Shown here: positions 42,074-50,638 of the stretch, in pieces
How positions within the stretch are numbered: the stretch's first letter is position 1
Layout: each line of letters begins with the position of its first letter
NCBI GenBank assembly: GCA_046262995.1
Contig: JBHELQ010000122.1
Coordinates: 16,868-80,867 of the forward strand
Direction: 5' to 3'
Length of the DNA: 64,000 nucleotides
From: JBHELQ01 sp046262995
Lineage (GTDB): Bacteria > Actinomycetota > Thermoleophilia > Solirubrobacterales > Thermoleophilaceae
Translations under genes and position numbers: made by a program
The notes under the pieces: generated by a model
Told to the model about the DNA's origin: nothing
The model's database searches: none
What the model saw: the letters and a program-made list of their open reading frames with translations, nothing else

Positions 42074-43743
42074 GCGCAGATCCCCGCAGTAGAAGCCGGG
42101 CCATCCTCGACGGCCCGGAGCGGGCCCCGGCGCGCGCATACCTGAAGGGCATCGGCTACGACGAGGAGGCGCTCAGCCGGCCCCTCGTGGGAATCGCCAA
42201 CACCTGGACGGAGACGATGCCCTGCAACTTCCACCTCCGCCGGCTGGCGGAGAAGGTGAAGGAAGGCGTTCGGGCCGCGGGCGGCACGCCGATGGAGTTC
42301 AACACCGTGGCGATCTCGGACGGGATCACCATGGGCACGGAGGGCATGAAGACCTCGCTCGTATCGCGAGAGCTGATCGCCGACTCGATCGAGCTCGTCG
42401 CCCGGGGTCATATGTTCGACGCCGTCGTGGCGCTCTCGGGCTGCGACAAGACGATTCCGGGCTGCGTCATGGCGCTCGCCCGGCTCGACGTTCCGAGCGT
42501 GATGCTCTACGGCGGCTCGATCGCCCCCGGGAGCTTTCGCGGCAAGGATGTGACGATCCAGGACGTGTTCGAGGCCGTGGGCGCGCACGCCGCCGGTGAG
42601 ATGACGGATGCCGACCTGGAGGAGCTCGAGGGCGTCGCGTCGCCAGGCTCCGGCGCCTGCGGCGGCCAGTACACCGCCAACACGATGGCGATGGTGTTCG
42701 AGGTCCTCGGGATCTCCGCCGTGGGGAGCTCGATGGTCCCCGCCGAGGACGGGAAGAAGGGCAAGGTCGCGGCCGAGGTGGGGGCGCTCGTGATGGAGGT
42801 CCTGGAGCAGGACCGCCGACCCAGCCGGATCATCACCAGGGAGTCGCTCGAGAACTCGATCGCGGCGGTGGCGATGTCAGGTGGATCGACGAACGCGGTC
42901 CTGCATCTGCTGGCGGTCGCGAACGAGGCGGGGGTGCCGCTGGCGATCGACGACTTCGACCGCATCGCATGGCGGACTCCGTTGCTCGCCGACCTGAAGC
43001 CGGCTGGCCGCTTCGTCGCTCCGGATCTGTTCCGGGCGGGCGGCGTTCCGGTGCTGGTGCAGCGACTGCAGGAGGCTGGGCTTCTGAACGAAGAGGCGGA
43101 GACGGTCACCGGGCAGACGATCGGCCAGATCGCGGAGGCCGCCCGCGAAGCGGAGGGCCAGGAGGTGGTGCGCCGCTTGGACGACCCGCTCAAGCCCACC
43201 GGCGGCTTCGCGATCCTGCGCGGCAACCTGGCCCCGGACGGCTGCGTCGTGAAGCTCGCCGGCCACGAGCGCGTCGAGCACAGCGGCCCTGCGCGGGTCT
43301 TCGAGTCGGAGGAGGAAGCCTTCGCCGCCGTCAAGGCCAAGTCGATCGAGCCCGGCGAGGTCGTTGTGATCCGAAACGAGGGACCGGCGGGCGGCCCCGG
43401 AATGCGCGAGATGCTCGGCGTGACCGCGGCTCTCGTCGGCGAGGGCCTGGGCGACTCGGTGGCCCTCCTGACGGACGGGCGCTTCTCGGGCGCGACCCAC
43501 GGCTTCATGGCGGGTCACGTGGCCCCGGAGGCGCCGCGCGGAGGCCCGATCGCCGCGGTCAGGGACGGCGACACGATCGTCTTCGACGTGCCGGCCCGTG
43601 AGCTGCGGGTTGAGCTCTCTGACGAGGAGCTGCGGGAGCGGCTGTCCGCCTACGAGCCGCCGCCGCCGAAGTACGACTCGGGCGTGCTCGGCAAGTACGC
43701 CCGCCACGTGGGCTCGGCCGCCCAGGGCGCCCTCACCTCCTAG
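42070..43743 (+). CDS. ilvD: Dihydroxy-acid dehydratase
   Basis: The 557-residue iron-sulfur enzyme carries out the third step of branched-chain amino acid synthesis. Cluster Cys residues lie in ETMPCNFHL, LSGCDKTIPGC and SPGSGACGGQYTANTM. Other motifs include EFNTVAISDGITMGTEGM, MSGGSTNAVLHLLA and LTDGRFSGATHGFMAGHVAPEA. The GTG start overlaps the preceding gene (GTGA). The C-terminus converges on an alpha/beta-hydrolase gene. Confidence 0.97.
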   Translation: MSADPRSRSRAILDGPERAPARAYLKGIGYDEEALSRPLVGIANTWTETMPCNFHLRRLAEKVKEGVRAAGGTPMEFNTVAISDGITMGTEGMKTSLVSRELIADSIELVARGHMFDAVVALSGCDKTIPGCVMALARLDVPSVMLYGGSIAPGSFRGKDVTIQDVFEAVGAHAAGEMTDADLEELEGVASPGSGACGGQYTANTMAMVFEVLGISAVGSSMVPAEDGKKGKVAAEVGALVMEVLEQDRRPSRIITRESLENSIAAVAMSGGSTNAVLHLLAVANEAGVPLAIDDFDRIAWRTPLLADLKPAGRFVAPDLFRAGGVPVLVQRLQEAGLLNEEAETVTGQTIGQIAEAAREAEGQEVVRRLDDPLKPTGGFAILRGNLAPDGCVVKLAGHERVEHSGPARVFESEEEAFAAVKAKSIEPGEVVVIRNEGPAGGPGMREMLGVTAALVGEGLGDSVALLTDGRFSGATHGFMAGHVAPEAPRGGPIAAVRDGDTIVFDVPARELRVELSDEELRERLSAYEPPPPKYDSGVLGKYARHVGSAAQGALTS

Positions 43744-43753
43744 CGGCCGGCGC

Positions 43754-44722
43754 TCAGGCTTCCTGGCTCTGTGCCTCGGCCGGCTCGCGGTCCTCCGCGG
43801 GCCCGGTCTCGGAGAGGAAGTCGAGCAGCAGGTCGTTGAAGGTTCGCGGGCGCTCCGCCATCGGCACGTGGCCGGTGTCGTCCATCACGACCTTGCGCGA
43901 GTCCTCGATCAGCCGCTCGAACTCCTGCGCGTCCCGAACCGGGATGACGGTGTCGTTCTCGCCCCACACGATGAGCGTGGGGACCGAGATCTCGTCGAGC
44001 CGGTCGCGGTAGTCGTACTCGAGCGACGCCTTCAGGGCATCATTGAAGCCGGGCTTGCCCGCCCCCTTCATGAAGCCCTCCCAGACCAGGTCGGCGGCGA
44101 GCTTGCTGGGATGACGTGCCACGAACAGAAGCGCGGCGTGACGGGTAACCCGCCGCCGGGCCATCTGCCGGTGGCGGGCCGCCGTATAGGAGGCGACCGC
44201 CGCCGCGACGCGGCCGACGGTCAGTGTGGGGGCGCGCGACGCGCTCGCGCTGCTGATGCCCGCCGCGGATACCAGCACCAGCCGCTCGACGAGCTCGGGG
44301 AACTGGATCGCCACCTCCGAGGCGATGAAACCGCCCATCGAGTTGCCGACCAGATGCGCGCGCTCGATGCCCACGTGCCGGCAGAGCGCCCGCACGCAGC
44401 GTCCGTAGCCTGAGATCGAGATCTCGTCCGGGGGCATCTTCGACAGCCCGAAGCCGGGCAGGTCGAGAGCGATCACGCGGCGCTCCTGCCCTATGCGGGG
44501 GATGTTCTCGAGCCAGTTCTGCCATTGGCCGCCGAGCCCGTGCACCAGCACGACGGGCGTGCCCTCCCCCGAGCCGAAGTCGACGTAGTTCACGCGCCGG
44601 CCCTCGATCTCGGCCTCATGCAGGTGGCTGAGCCAGTCGACCGCCCGCCAGCTCGGCTCTGCGCTCTGGCCGTATTCCTCGTCGGCGCGCTTCGCGTGCC
44701 ACGGAGCCGTCGGCCTGGCCAT
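43754..44722 (-). CDS. Alpha/beta-fold hydrolase
   Basis: This 322-residue hydrolase has the oxyanion-hole motif VVLVHGLGGQWQNW, the nucleophile elbow LVGNSMGGF (Ser), an acid residue in VWGENDTVIPV and the catalytic His in DDTGHVPMAERP. An N-terminal leader of about 30 residues and an acidic C-terminal tail (ETGPAEDREPAEAQSQ) flank the fold. The substrate is unknown; similar proteins include esterases, epoxide hydrolases and C-C hydrolases. ATG 44722 is about 28 bases from a -10 element shared with the divergent HAD gene. Confidence 0.85.
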   Translation of the reverse strand: MARPTAPWHAKRADEEYGQSAEPSWRAVDWLSHLHEAEIEGRRVNYVDFGSGEGTPVVLVHGLGGQWQNWLENIPRIGQERRVIALDLPGFGLSKMPPDEISISGYGRCVRALCRHVGIERAHLVGNSMGGFIASEVAIQFPELVERLVLVSAAGISSASASRAPTLTVGRVAAAVASYTAARHRQMARRRVTRHAALLFVARHPSKLAADLVWEGFMKGAGKPGFNDALKASLEYDYRDRLDEISVPTLIVWGENDTVIPVRDAQEFERLIEDSRKVVMDDTGHVPMAERPRTFNDLLLDFLSETGPAEDREPAEAQSQEA

Positions 44723-44749
44723 GCGGGGGGAACCCTCTGCCACGACGCT

Positions 44750-44756
44750 TAGGGTA
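44750..44756. promoter_or_regulatory. Shared, overlapping -10 elements of divergent genes
   Basis: TAGGGT (44750-44755, plus) lies 6 bases before GTG 44762. The complement reads TACCCT (44756-44751, minus) toward the hydrolase gene, 28 bases before ATG 44722. The two hexamers coincide except for one base. Confidence 0.42.
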
Positions 44757-44761
44757 AAGCC

Positions 44762-45328
44762 GTGGCCCGCATCGCGCTGGACATCGACTCCACCCTGCAC
44801 CACTACTGGGACCTGCTGGAGCGCATCGCACGTGAGCGCTACGGCGTGCAGCTGCCCTACGAGGAGCAGCGCGGCTGGGGCATCACGGCGCTCGAGCGGG
44901 ATGCTCTGATCCATTGCGTCGAGGAGACGCACTCGGACCAGAACATCGAGGAGGCGGTGCCCTACCCGGGCGCGGTGGAGGCGATCCGGGACTGGCACCG
45001 GGAGGGGCACTGGATCCACGTGACCAGCCACCGCCGCGACGCCGCACACGCTGCCACGGCCCGCTGGCTCGAAGCCATCGAGCTGCCGTACGACGACCTG
45101 CACTGCTCGTTCGACAAGATCACGCGCTGCGTCGAGCTGGACATCGACCTGCTCGTCGACGACAGCCCAGTGAACATCACGCGCGCCCGCGAGGCCGGGA
45201 TGCTCGCCGCCACGATCGTCCACCCGTGGAACGAGGAGCTGGTGGGCCGGGACGGTGTCTACGGAGGCCGAGACTGGTTCGAGCTGCGGGAGCGGCTCAA
45301 GCCCGTGCTGGAGAGCTACCCGGCGTAG
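44762..45328 (+). CDS. HAD-superfamily 5'-nucleotidase-like hydrolase
   Basis: The 188-residue protein has HAD motif I ALDIDSTL (two catalytic Asp), motif II in VTSHRR, Lys in FDKITRC and motif III in LLVDDSPVNI. The cap insert and HYWDLLERI fit the NT5C-type 5'(3')-deoxyribonucleotidase group. It probably dephosphorylates a nucleotide or small phosphate ester in the cytosol. Leaderless GTG start. The 3' end overlaps the convergent MTHFS-like gene by 13 bases. Confidence 0.8.
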   Translation: MARIALDIDSTLHHYWDLLERIARERYGVQLPYEEQRGWGITALERDALIHCVEETHSDQNIEEAVPYPGAVEAIRDWHREGHWIHVTSHRRDAAHAATARWLEAIELPYDDLHCSFDKITRCVELDIDLLVDDSPVNITRAREAGMLAATIVHPWNEELVGRDGVYGGRDWFELRERLKPVLESYPA

Positions 45329-46032
45329 CCGAAGCGTTCCAGCACCGGGATCTCGTGGATCTGGGGCGGCTGGAGATGGTCCCAGAGGATCCCGGCCGGG
45401 CGGCGGTAGGCGCCGTCGACCTCGATCACCGCCCGCGGGGTCGCGATGAGGTTGAGCGGTATGTCGTGGCCGGTCATCAGCAGGTTCTCCCGCACTATCT
45501 GGATCGGGTGGACGGTCGTGGCGATCACCGTGCGACGATCGATCCGCCCGGCCTCGGTCAGGAGGCCGTACTCGAGGTCGGAGAAGCCGCCGCCCTTGCC
45601 GAGCCGGGCGCCCTTGAGGTTGACGGCGACCGAGCCGGTCAGGACCAGGTCGAGCTCCGGCACCTGGTCGAAATCGATCACCTTGCCGTGCTTGAGGGCG
45701 CCCTTGATCGTGGCCGCCTCGCGCTGCTCGTCGTCGGAGAGCCGGCGGGGGTCGAGCAGGCGGAAGGGGTGCTGGTCGCGCAGTCGGGGGACCGCCATCA
45801 CCAGGACCTTGCCCTGGCTCAGCGCCAGGCGGCGGACGTGCGTCTGGGGCGAGTCGGGGTTGGCCTTGATGATCTCTGCCGCGAGCCAGGTGGGGTGGCG
45901 CGTCAGCCGCTCGGCCGCCGGCTTGGCGCCGGCGAAGTTCGGGATGCGGCCCTCCGCACCCGGGAAGCGGGAGACCCCCTCGCGATCCATCGCGCGCCAG
46001 ATGTCGCGGCGGACCTGCTCCTTCGAGCGCAC
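45316..46032 (-). CDS. 5-formyltetrahydrofolate cyclo-ligase family protein
   Basis: This 238-residue protein resembles the MTHFS-like domain proteins: VRRDIWRAMDREGV at the N-terminus, LVLTGSVAVNLKGARLGKGGGFSDLEYG (read as GARLGKGGGFSDLEYG, the nucleotide-binding loop) and VIATTVHPIQIV. True cyclo-ligases are shorter (about 190 residues), and this longer type is of less certain function. GTG 46032 has TAGGAT 8 bases upstream. Confidence 0.82.
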   Translation of the reverse strand: MRSKEQVRRDIWRAMDREGVSRFPGAEGRIPNFAGAKPAAERLTRHPTWLAAEIIKANPDSPQTHVRRLALSQGKVLVMAVPRLRDQHPFRLLDPRRLSDDEQREAATIKGALKHGKVIDFDQVPELDLVLTGSVAVNLKGARLGKGGGFSDLEYGLLTEAGRIDRRTVIATTVHPIQIVRENLLMTGHDIPLNLIATPRAVIEVDGAYRRPAGILWDHLQPPQIHEIPVLERFGYAG

Positions 46033-46040
46033 GGCGAGGC

Positions 46041-46046
46041 ATCCTA
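46041..46046 (-). promoter_or_regulatory. -10 element, leaderless promoter of MTHFS-like gene
   Basis: TAGGAT on the minus strand, 8 bases before GTG 46032. Confidence 0.45.
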
Positions 46047-46071
46047 GCCTCGCGCCACGGGCGCGCCCTGC

Positions 46072-46077
46072 CAGAAT
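46072..46077 (+). promoter_or_regulatory. -10 element, leaderless promoter of PlsC-like gene
   Basis: CAGAAT, 8 bases before GTG 46086; divergent from the MTHFS-like promoter. Confidence 0.35.
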
Positions 46078-46085
46078 CCGCCGCC

Positions 46086-46988
46086 GTGGACGAGTCGGAC
46101 AGGACGACCCTGAGCCCGGAGGAGCACGAGCGCGACGTGGCGGCCTCGCGCCTGCCGGCGGTTCGGCGCGAGGAGCTCCGCCGCCACCTGCCCGGCGTCG
46201 AGCCGGACAGGCAGCTGAACGACTGGGGCCGCTCGGAGCGCGTCGAGGGGTTCTTCGACCGTTCGGTCGGCGACTTCCTCTACCGCTACTGGTTCCGCAC
46301 CGAGGTCGAGGGGATCGAGAACGTGCCGTCGGCCGGGGGCGCCCTGCTCGTGTCGAACCATGGCGGCGCCCTGCCGCCGGACGCCGGGATGATCGTGAAG
46401 GCGGTGCGCGAGGAACACCCGCACCCGCGTCCCGTGAACATCACCGTCGAGCACTTCTTCAAGGGGTATCCCGGCGCCTCGATGCTGATGCCGAAGATCG
46501 GCTGCGTCGCCGCCCACCCGGCCAACGTGGACCGCCTGCTCTACGACGAGGGTCAGCTCGTGCTCGTCTTCCCCGAAGGCCGCAAGGGAACTCAGAAGCT
46601 CTACAAGGACCGCTACCGGCTGCGACGCTTCGGGCGCGGCGGCTTCGTCGAGGCGGCCATGCGCGCCCGCGTCCCGATCGTGCCGATCGCCGTCCTGGGG
46701 GCGGAGGAGGCCGCGCCCGTCTTCGCCCAGCTCGCGTTGCTCCGGCGGCTGACCGGATTGCTCTACTTCCCGATCACGCCGACCTTCCCGCACTTCGGCC
46801 TGGCCGGGATGCTCGGCTACCTGCCTGCGAAGTTCCGCATCCGCTTCCTGGAGCCGATCACCTTCGACGACCACGGCCTGCACGAGGACAAGGCCCTGGT
46901 GCAGACGGTCTCGCACGAGATCCGGGCCCGGATCCAGGAGAGCCTGTGGCAGATGCTCGGCAAGCGCAAGTCCGTCTGGTTCGGGTAG
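46086..46988 (+). CDS. PlsC-like lysophospholipid acyltransferase
   Basis: This 300-residue glycerolipid acyltransferase-fold protein has the first motif LLVSNHGGALPPDAGM, where Asp follows His by six residues instead of the classical four (as in the MGAT-like subgroup), and the second motif VFPEGRKGTQK. LMPKIGCVAAHPANVDRLL lies between. It would acylate a lysophospholipid or another alcohol at the membrane face. It is followed 5 bases later by an epimerase gene, suggesting a joint lipid-related role. Confidence 0.85.
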   Translation: MDESDRTTLSPEEHERDVAASRLPAVRREELRRHLPGVEPDRQLNDWGRSERVEGFFDRSVGDFLYRYWFRTEVEGIENVPSAGGALLVSNHGGALPPDAGMIVKAVREEHPHPRPVNITVEHFFKGYPGASMLMPKIGCVAAHPANVDRLLYDEGQLVLVFPEGRKGTQKLYKDRYRLRRFGRGGFVEAAMRARVPIVPIAVLGAEEAAPVFAQLALLRRLTGLLYFPITPTFPHFGLAGMLGYLPAKFRIRFLEPITFDDHGLHEDKALVQTVSHEIRARIQESLWQMLGKRKSVWFG

Positions 46989-46993
46989 CGGCG

Positions 46994-48403
46994 GTGTCGT
47001 CGAAGCGCGTTCTGGTCACCGGTCTCTCGACCTACTGGGGCGGGCGCCTCGCGCAGGCGCTCGAGTCCGATCCCACGATCGAGGCGATCGTGGGCGTGGA
47101 CAACGAGGACCCGAACGTCGAGCTCGAGCGCACCGAGTACGTGCGGGTCGGCGCGCAGCACGCCCTGCTGCGGCGCGTCGTGGAAGCCGCGGAGATCGAC
47201 ACCGTCGTCGACACCCGCCTGGTAGTCGACTCGAGCACGACCTCGCCCGGCAAGGCCCACGAGAACAACGTGATCGGGACGATGAACATCCTCGCCGCCT
47301 GCAGCGGGCGCGAGTCGCCCGTGCGCAAGGTGGTGTTCAAGTCCTCTACCCACTTCTACGGGGCGGAGCAGGACGATCCGGCCTTCTTCGACGAGGGTAT
47401 GGGGCGACCGCACCCGCCGCGCGCGGCCATCGAGCGCGACATCGTCGAGGCGGAGGCCTCGGTCGGCGAGTTCGCGGAGAAGAACCCGGACGTCGCCGTC
47501 ACGATCCTGCGCTTCGCGAACGTGCTCGGGCCGGACGTGCGCACCTCCCACGTCGAGTTCTTCTCGCTCCCGGTGGTGCCGATGATCCTCGGCTTCGACC
47601 CGCGCTACCAGTTCGTCCACGAGGACGACGTCGTCCACGCCCTCGAGCACGCCGTCAAGGACAGCGTGTCCGGGGTCTTCAACGTCGCCGGTGACGGCGT
47701 GCTGGCCCTGAGCGAGGTGGCCGACCTGCTCGGCAAGCCGTATGCCCCCGTGCTGCCGCCCTGGGGCACCGGCCTGGCCGCCTCCGCGCTTCGGCGGCTC
47801 GGCCTCCAGATTCCTCCGGAGATGCTGAACCAGCTGCGCTTCGGGCGGGGTGTCGACAATCGCCGCTACAAGGCGGCCGGCTTTCGCTACCAGTACACGA
47901 GCCGGGAGACCGCCTTGCAGCTCGCCGAGCACCTTCGCCTCGACCCCGTCTTGCGCGGCGCGCAGGAGCCCTACCGCTACGAGCGCGAGGTCGAGGAGTT
48001 CCTGCGCTGGAGCCCTCACGTGCGGGAGTCGCGACGGCGCGAGGAGGGCGCGCTGACCCGGGAGCAGCTGCTCGAGCTGAGGCGAATGCTCGACGCGTTC
48101 GCCGATACCGCCGGCATGGAGGACGAGCCGCCGCGTCCCGAGCAGCCCGAGGCGCCGGTGGCTTCGGAGGTCGAGCCGGCGCCGCCCCCGGAACCGCCTC
48201 CGGCCCGGCCGGGGGTGGAGCACTACGACGAGCTGGAGGCAGAGGAGGTGATCTCCCTGCTCGGCTCGTTGGAGATCGAGGACCTGGCGACGCTGAAGCG
48301 CTACGAGGGCGAGCACCGGGCCAGGGGGAGCGTGATGGGCGCGATCGACTCGGTGCTCGCGCGCGCGGGGCAGACGGGCAGCCGGCCCGCCGCCGGCGCT
48401 TAG
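46994..48403 (+). CDS. NAD-dependent epimerase/dehydratase with C-terminal extension
   Basis: The 469-residue protein has an extended short-chain dehydrogenase domain (about 1-330). Its dinucleotide-binding loop departs from the usual GxxGxxG: VTGLSTYWGGRLAQAL. VVFKSSTHFYGAEQDD, LRFANVLGPDV and FNVAGDGVLALSEV follow. The usual catalytic Tyr-xxx-Lys is not evident. After residue 330 come a charged helical segment, a Pro/Glu linker (about 375-400) and a final helical module (LEAEEVISLLGSLEIEDLATL, then KRYEGEHRARGSVMGAID). It lies in an operon with a PlsC-like acyltransferase. Confidence 0.82.
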   Translation: MSSKRVLVTGLSTYWGGRLAQALESDPTIEAIVGVDNEDPNVELERTEYVRVGAQHALLRRVVEAAEIDTVVDTRLVVDSSTTSPGKAHENNVIGTMNILAACSGRESPVRKVVFKSSTHFYGAEQDDPAFFDEGMGRPHPPRAAIERDIVEAEASVGEFAEKNPDVAVTILRFANVLGPDVRTSHVEFFSLPVVPMILGFDPRYQFVHEDDVVHALEHAVKDSVSGVFNVAGDGVLALSEVADLLGKPYAPVLPPWGTGLAASALRRLGLQIPPEMLNQLRFGRGVDNRRYKAAGFRYQYTSRETALQLAEHLRLDPVLRGAQEPYRYEREVEEFLRWSPHVRESRRREEGALTREQLLELRRMLDAFADTAGMEDEPPRPEQPEAPVASEVEPAPPPEPPPARPGVEHYDELEAEEVISLLGSLEIEDLATLKRYEGEHRARGSVMGAIDSVLARAGQTGSRPAAGA

Positions 48404-48406
48404 ACT
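48401..48406 (+). promoter_or_regulatory. -10 element upstream of L,D-transpeptidase gene
   Basis: TAGACT, overlapping the epimerase stop; 19 bases before ATG 48426. Confidence 0.38.
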
Positions 48407-48425
48407 TTCTCGCCTTCGGCTTGTG

Positions 48426-49457
48426 ATGAGACAGAGGTCCTTCATCGTGGTGGCTGTCGTCGTGGCCGCGCTGATCGCGGGCGCGATCGGCGCGTACGCG
48501 TACGACTCCTCGCGCGACGACCTGATCGCGAAGGGCGTCACGGTCGCGGGGGTGGACGTCGGTGGGCTCAAGGCCCCGGCGGCCCGCCGCGTGGTGCGCC
48601 GTCAGGTCGCCGCCCGCCTCGAGCGCCCGCTGGCCGTGGCGTACGGGAAGCGCCGCTTCCGGCTCTCGGTGAGGCGGGCGGCGCTGCGCGCCGACGTCGA
48701 GGGGATGGTCGACGACGCCCTCAGGGAGAGCCGCTCGGGGAACATCATCGGTCGAGTTGCAAGAGATCTGACCGGCGGCGAGGAGGACGCACAGGTCCCG
48801 GCCAGGCTGAGCTACTCGCGTGCCGCGGTGGGGCATCTCGAGCGACGGGTCAGGCGGAGCCTGAACCGTCCTGCCCAGGACGCCACGCTGAACTTCCCTT
48901 CGCTCTCGAAGGTGAAGGAGCACAACGGCATCACCGTCAGGGAGGCCGCCCTTCACCAGCGGATCGGCCAGGCGCTGACCGTGCCCGGCGTGTCCCGGAG
49001 GGTCCGGGCCCCCGTCCGCATCACGCGACCGAAAGTGACGAGAGCCCAGCTGGCAAGCCGCTATCCGAAGCTGATCGTGATCGACCGCAACGCCTTCCAG
49101 CTCCGCTACTACCGGCATCTGCGGCTGGTGAAGGCGTACTCGATCGCGGTCGGCCAGCAGGGGCTCGAGACCCCGGCGGGCCTCCACCACATCCAGGACA
49201 AGCAGGTGAACCCTTCCTGGCACGTCCCGAACAGCTCCTGGGCCGGCTCGCTGGCCGGCCGGGTGATCCCACCCGGCCCCGACGATCCGATCAAGGCCCG
49301 CTGGATGGGCATCATCGACGGGTCCGGAATCCACGGCACCGACGAGGTCGGGTCGCTCGGAAGCGCGGCCTCGCATGGCTGCATCCGGATGTCGATCCCC
49401 GAGGTCGAGGAGCTCTACGACAAGGTCGCGGTCGGCACGCCGGTCTACGTCGCCTAG
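48426..49457 (+). CDS. L,D-transpeptidase (YkuD) with peptidoglycan-binding-like domain
   Basis: This 343-residue protein has an N-terminal membrane anchor (about 7-24), a PG_binding_4-like region (about 35-205, starting GVTVAGVDVGGLKAPAARR) and a YkuD catalytic domain (about 215-343). The active-site motif is GIHGTDEVGS with SHGCIRMS (catalytic His and Cys). It would form 3-3 cross-links in peptidoglycan or attach proteins to it, outside the membrane. GTG 48423 directly precedes ATG 48426. Confidence 0.93.
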   Translation: MRQRSFIVVAVVVAALIAGAIGAYAYDSSRDDLIAKGVTVAGVDVGGLKAPAARRVVRRQVAARLERPLAVAYGKRRFRLSVRRAALRADVEGMVDDALRESRSGNIIGRVARDLTGGEEDAQVPARLSYSRAAVGHLERRVRRSLNRPAQDATLNFPSLSKVKEHNGITVREAALHQRIGQALTVPGVSRRVRAPVRITRPKVTRAQLASRYPKLIVIDRNAFQLRYYRHLRLVKAYSIAVGQQGLETPAGLHHIQDKQVNPSWHVPNSSWAGSLAGRVIPPGPDDPIKARWMGIIDGSGIHGTDEVGSLGSAASHGCIRMSIPEVEELYDKVAVGTPVYVA

Positions 49458-49726
49458 ACGCCGATCTCGGGCACCGGCACCTCCTGCCAACCGCCTTGCT
49501 CCAGAAAGGCCTGCCGCCCGGTGTGTCGAATGCAGAGGGTGCCGATGAAGACCCCCCGTTCCCGCTTGCGCAGTACGGCGTACCACATCGTCGAGGCGTC
49601 GTCGGGGCCCTGGATCGGATGCCAGGGCCGGACGGGCTGCTCGACCTCGTCCACAAGTCCTGCCTCCGCCAGCTGATTCCGGGTGGCGACCCGGCCGTCG
49701 CGCGTGTTGACGAAGAAGACGCCCAC
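49454..49726 (-). CDS. Small protein of unknown function
   Basis: This 90-residue soluble protein begins GVFFVNTRDGRVATRNQLAE and ends with TMWYAVLRKRERGVFIGTL and QGGWQEVPVPEIGV. It looks like an alpha/beta domain with several aromatic residues and matches no family I recognise. GTG 49726 is supported by TACCCT ending 8 bases upstream. It overlaps the L,D-transpeptidase stop by 4 bases, and its 5' end overlaps the longest form of xerD on the other strand. Confidence 0.62.
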   Translation of the reverse strand: MGVFFVNTRDGRVATRNQLAEAGLVDEVEQPVRPWHPIQGPDDASTMWYAVLRKRERGVFIGTLCIRHTGRQAFLEQGGWQEVPVPEIGV

Positions 49727-50627
49727 GAGCGGAGAGGGTAGGTGGGCCACCGCCCTGCGCGCGTTCGACGACGGCTTGCGGGCACGAGGCATGGCGGAGC
49801 GGACGCGACGAGCGTATGGCGCCGACCTCGGCCAGCTCGCGGAATGGTCCCAGGCGCACGGGCTCGCCCCGAACGAGCTCGAGATGCGCGACCTGCGCCG
49901 GTTCGCGAGCGTCCTCTCGGAGCGCGGCTCTTCCCGCTCGACCGTGGCGCGCAAGCTCGCCGCAATACGGACGTTCTACGGGCGGCTCGTCGAGCGAGGT
50001 GAGCTCGCCTCGAATCCCGCCGACCTGCTCGCGACCCCGAAGCGGGACTCCTACCTGCCGCGCGTGCTGAAGCCCGCCGAGGTGGCCTCGCTGCTCGACT
50101 CGATTCCCAGCTCGAGCTCGCTCGAGCTGCGCGACCGGGCGATGTTCGAGCTCGCGTACTCGGCGGGGCTGAGGGCGGCCGAGCTCGTGACGCTCGACCT
50201 CGTGAGCGCGGATCCCGATCGCGAGGAGGTCAGGGTCGAGGGGAAGGGGGGAAAGACGCGCATCGTCCCCGTCGGTGAGCCGGCCTGGCGCGCGCTGGAC
50301 GCCTACCTCGCCCGCGCGCGGCCCTCGCTCGCGAGCGGCCGGTGCGCCGATCCCGCCCTGTTCCTGTCCCGCAGCGGCCGGCGGCTGTCGACCTCCGACG
50401 TGCGGCGGAGGCTCCGCCTCCAGCTCAGGCGCGCCGCGCTCCAGGGCGGCGTCTCGCCCCATACCCTCCGACACTCGTTCGCCACCCATCTGCTCGAGGG
50501 AGGAGCCGATCTGCGCTCGATCCAGGAGCTGCTCGGTCACGCTTCCCTCAGCACGACCCAGACCTACACTCGGGTAGAGTCGAAGCGCCTCAAGAAGGCC
50601 TATGCGCAGGCGCATCCACGCGCCTGA
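49683..50627 (+). CDS. xerD: Tyrosine recombinase XerD/XerC family
   Basis: The product is up to 314 residues. The N-terminal SAM-like core-binding domain includes ALRAFDDGLRARGMAERTRRAY, read as ALRAFDDGLRARGM and TRRAYGADLGQLAEW. The catalytic domain has Arg in YSAGLRAAELVTL, Lys in EGKGGKTRIVPV, HTLRHSFATHLLEGG (His-xx-Arg), GHASLSTTQTYT and the nucleophile Tyr in that last motif. It resolves chromosome dimers at dif. The start is not settled: GTG 49683, GTG 49704, TTG 49707 and ATG 49791 are all in frame. The whiG-like gene follows by 11 bases. Confidence 0.9.
   Translation: MATRPSRVLTKKTPTSGEGRWATALRAFDDGLRARGMAERTRRAYGADLGQLAEWSQAHGLAPNELEMRDLRRFASVLSERGSSRSTVARKLAAIRTFYGRLVERGELASNPADLLATPKRDSYLPRVLKPAEVASLLDSIPSSSSLELRDRAMFELAYSAGLRAAELVTLDLVSADPDREEVRVEGKGGKTRIVPVGEPAWRALDAYLARARPSLASGRCADPALFLSRSGRRLSTSDVRRRLRLQLRRAALQGGVSPHTLRHSFATHLLEGGADLRSIQELLGHASLSTTQTYTRVESKRLKKAYAQAHPRA
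49735..49740 (-). promoter_or_regulatory. -10 element, leaderless promoter of 90-residue protein gene
   Basis: TACCCT on the minus strand, 8 bases before GTG 49726. It lies inside the xerD leader region. Confidence 0.42.
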
Positions 50628-50638
50628 AGGGATCGAGG

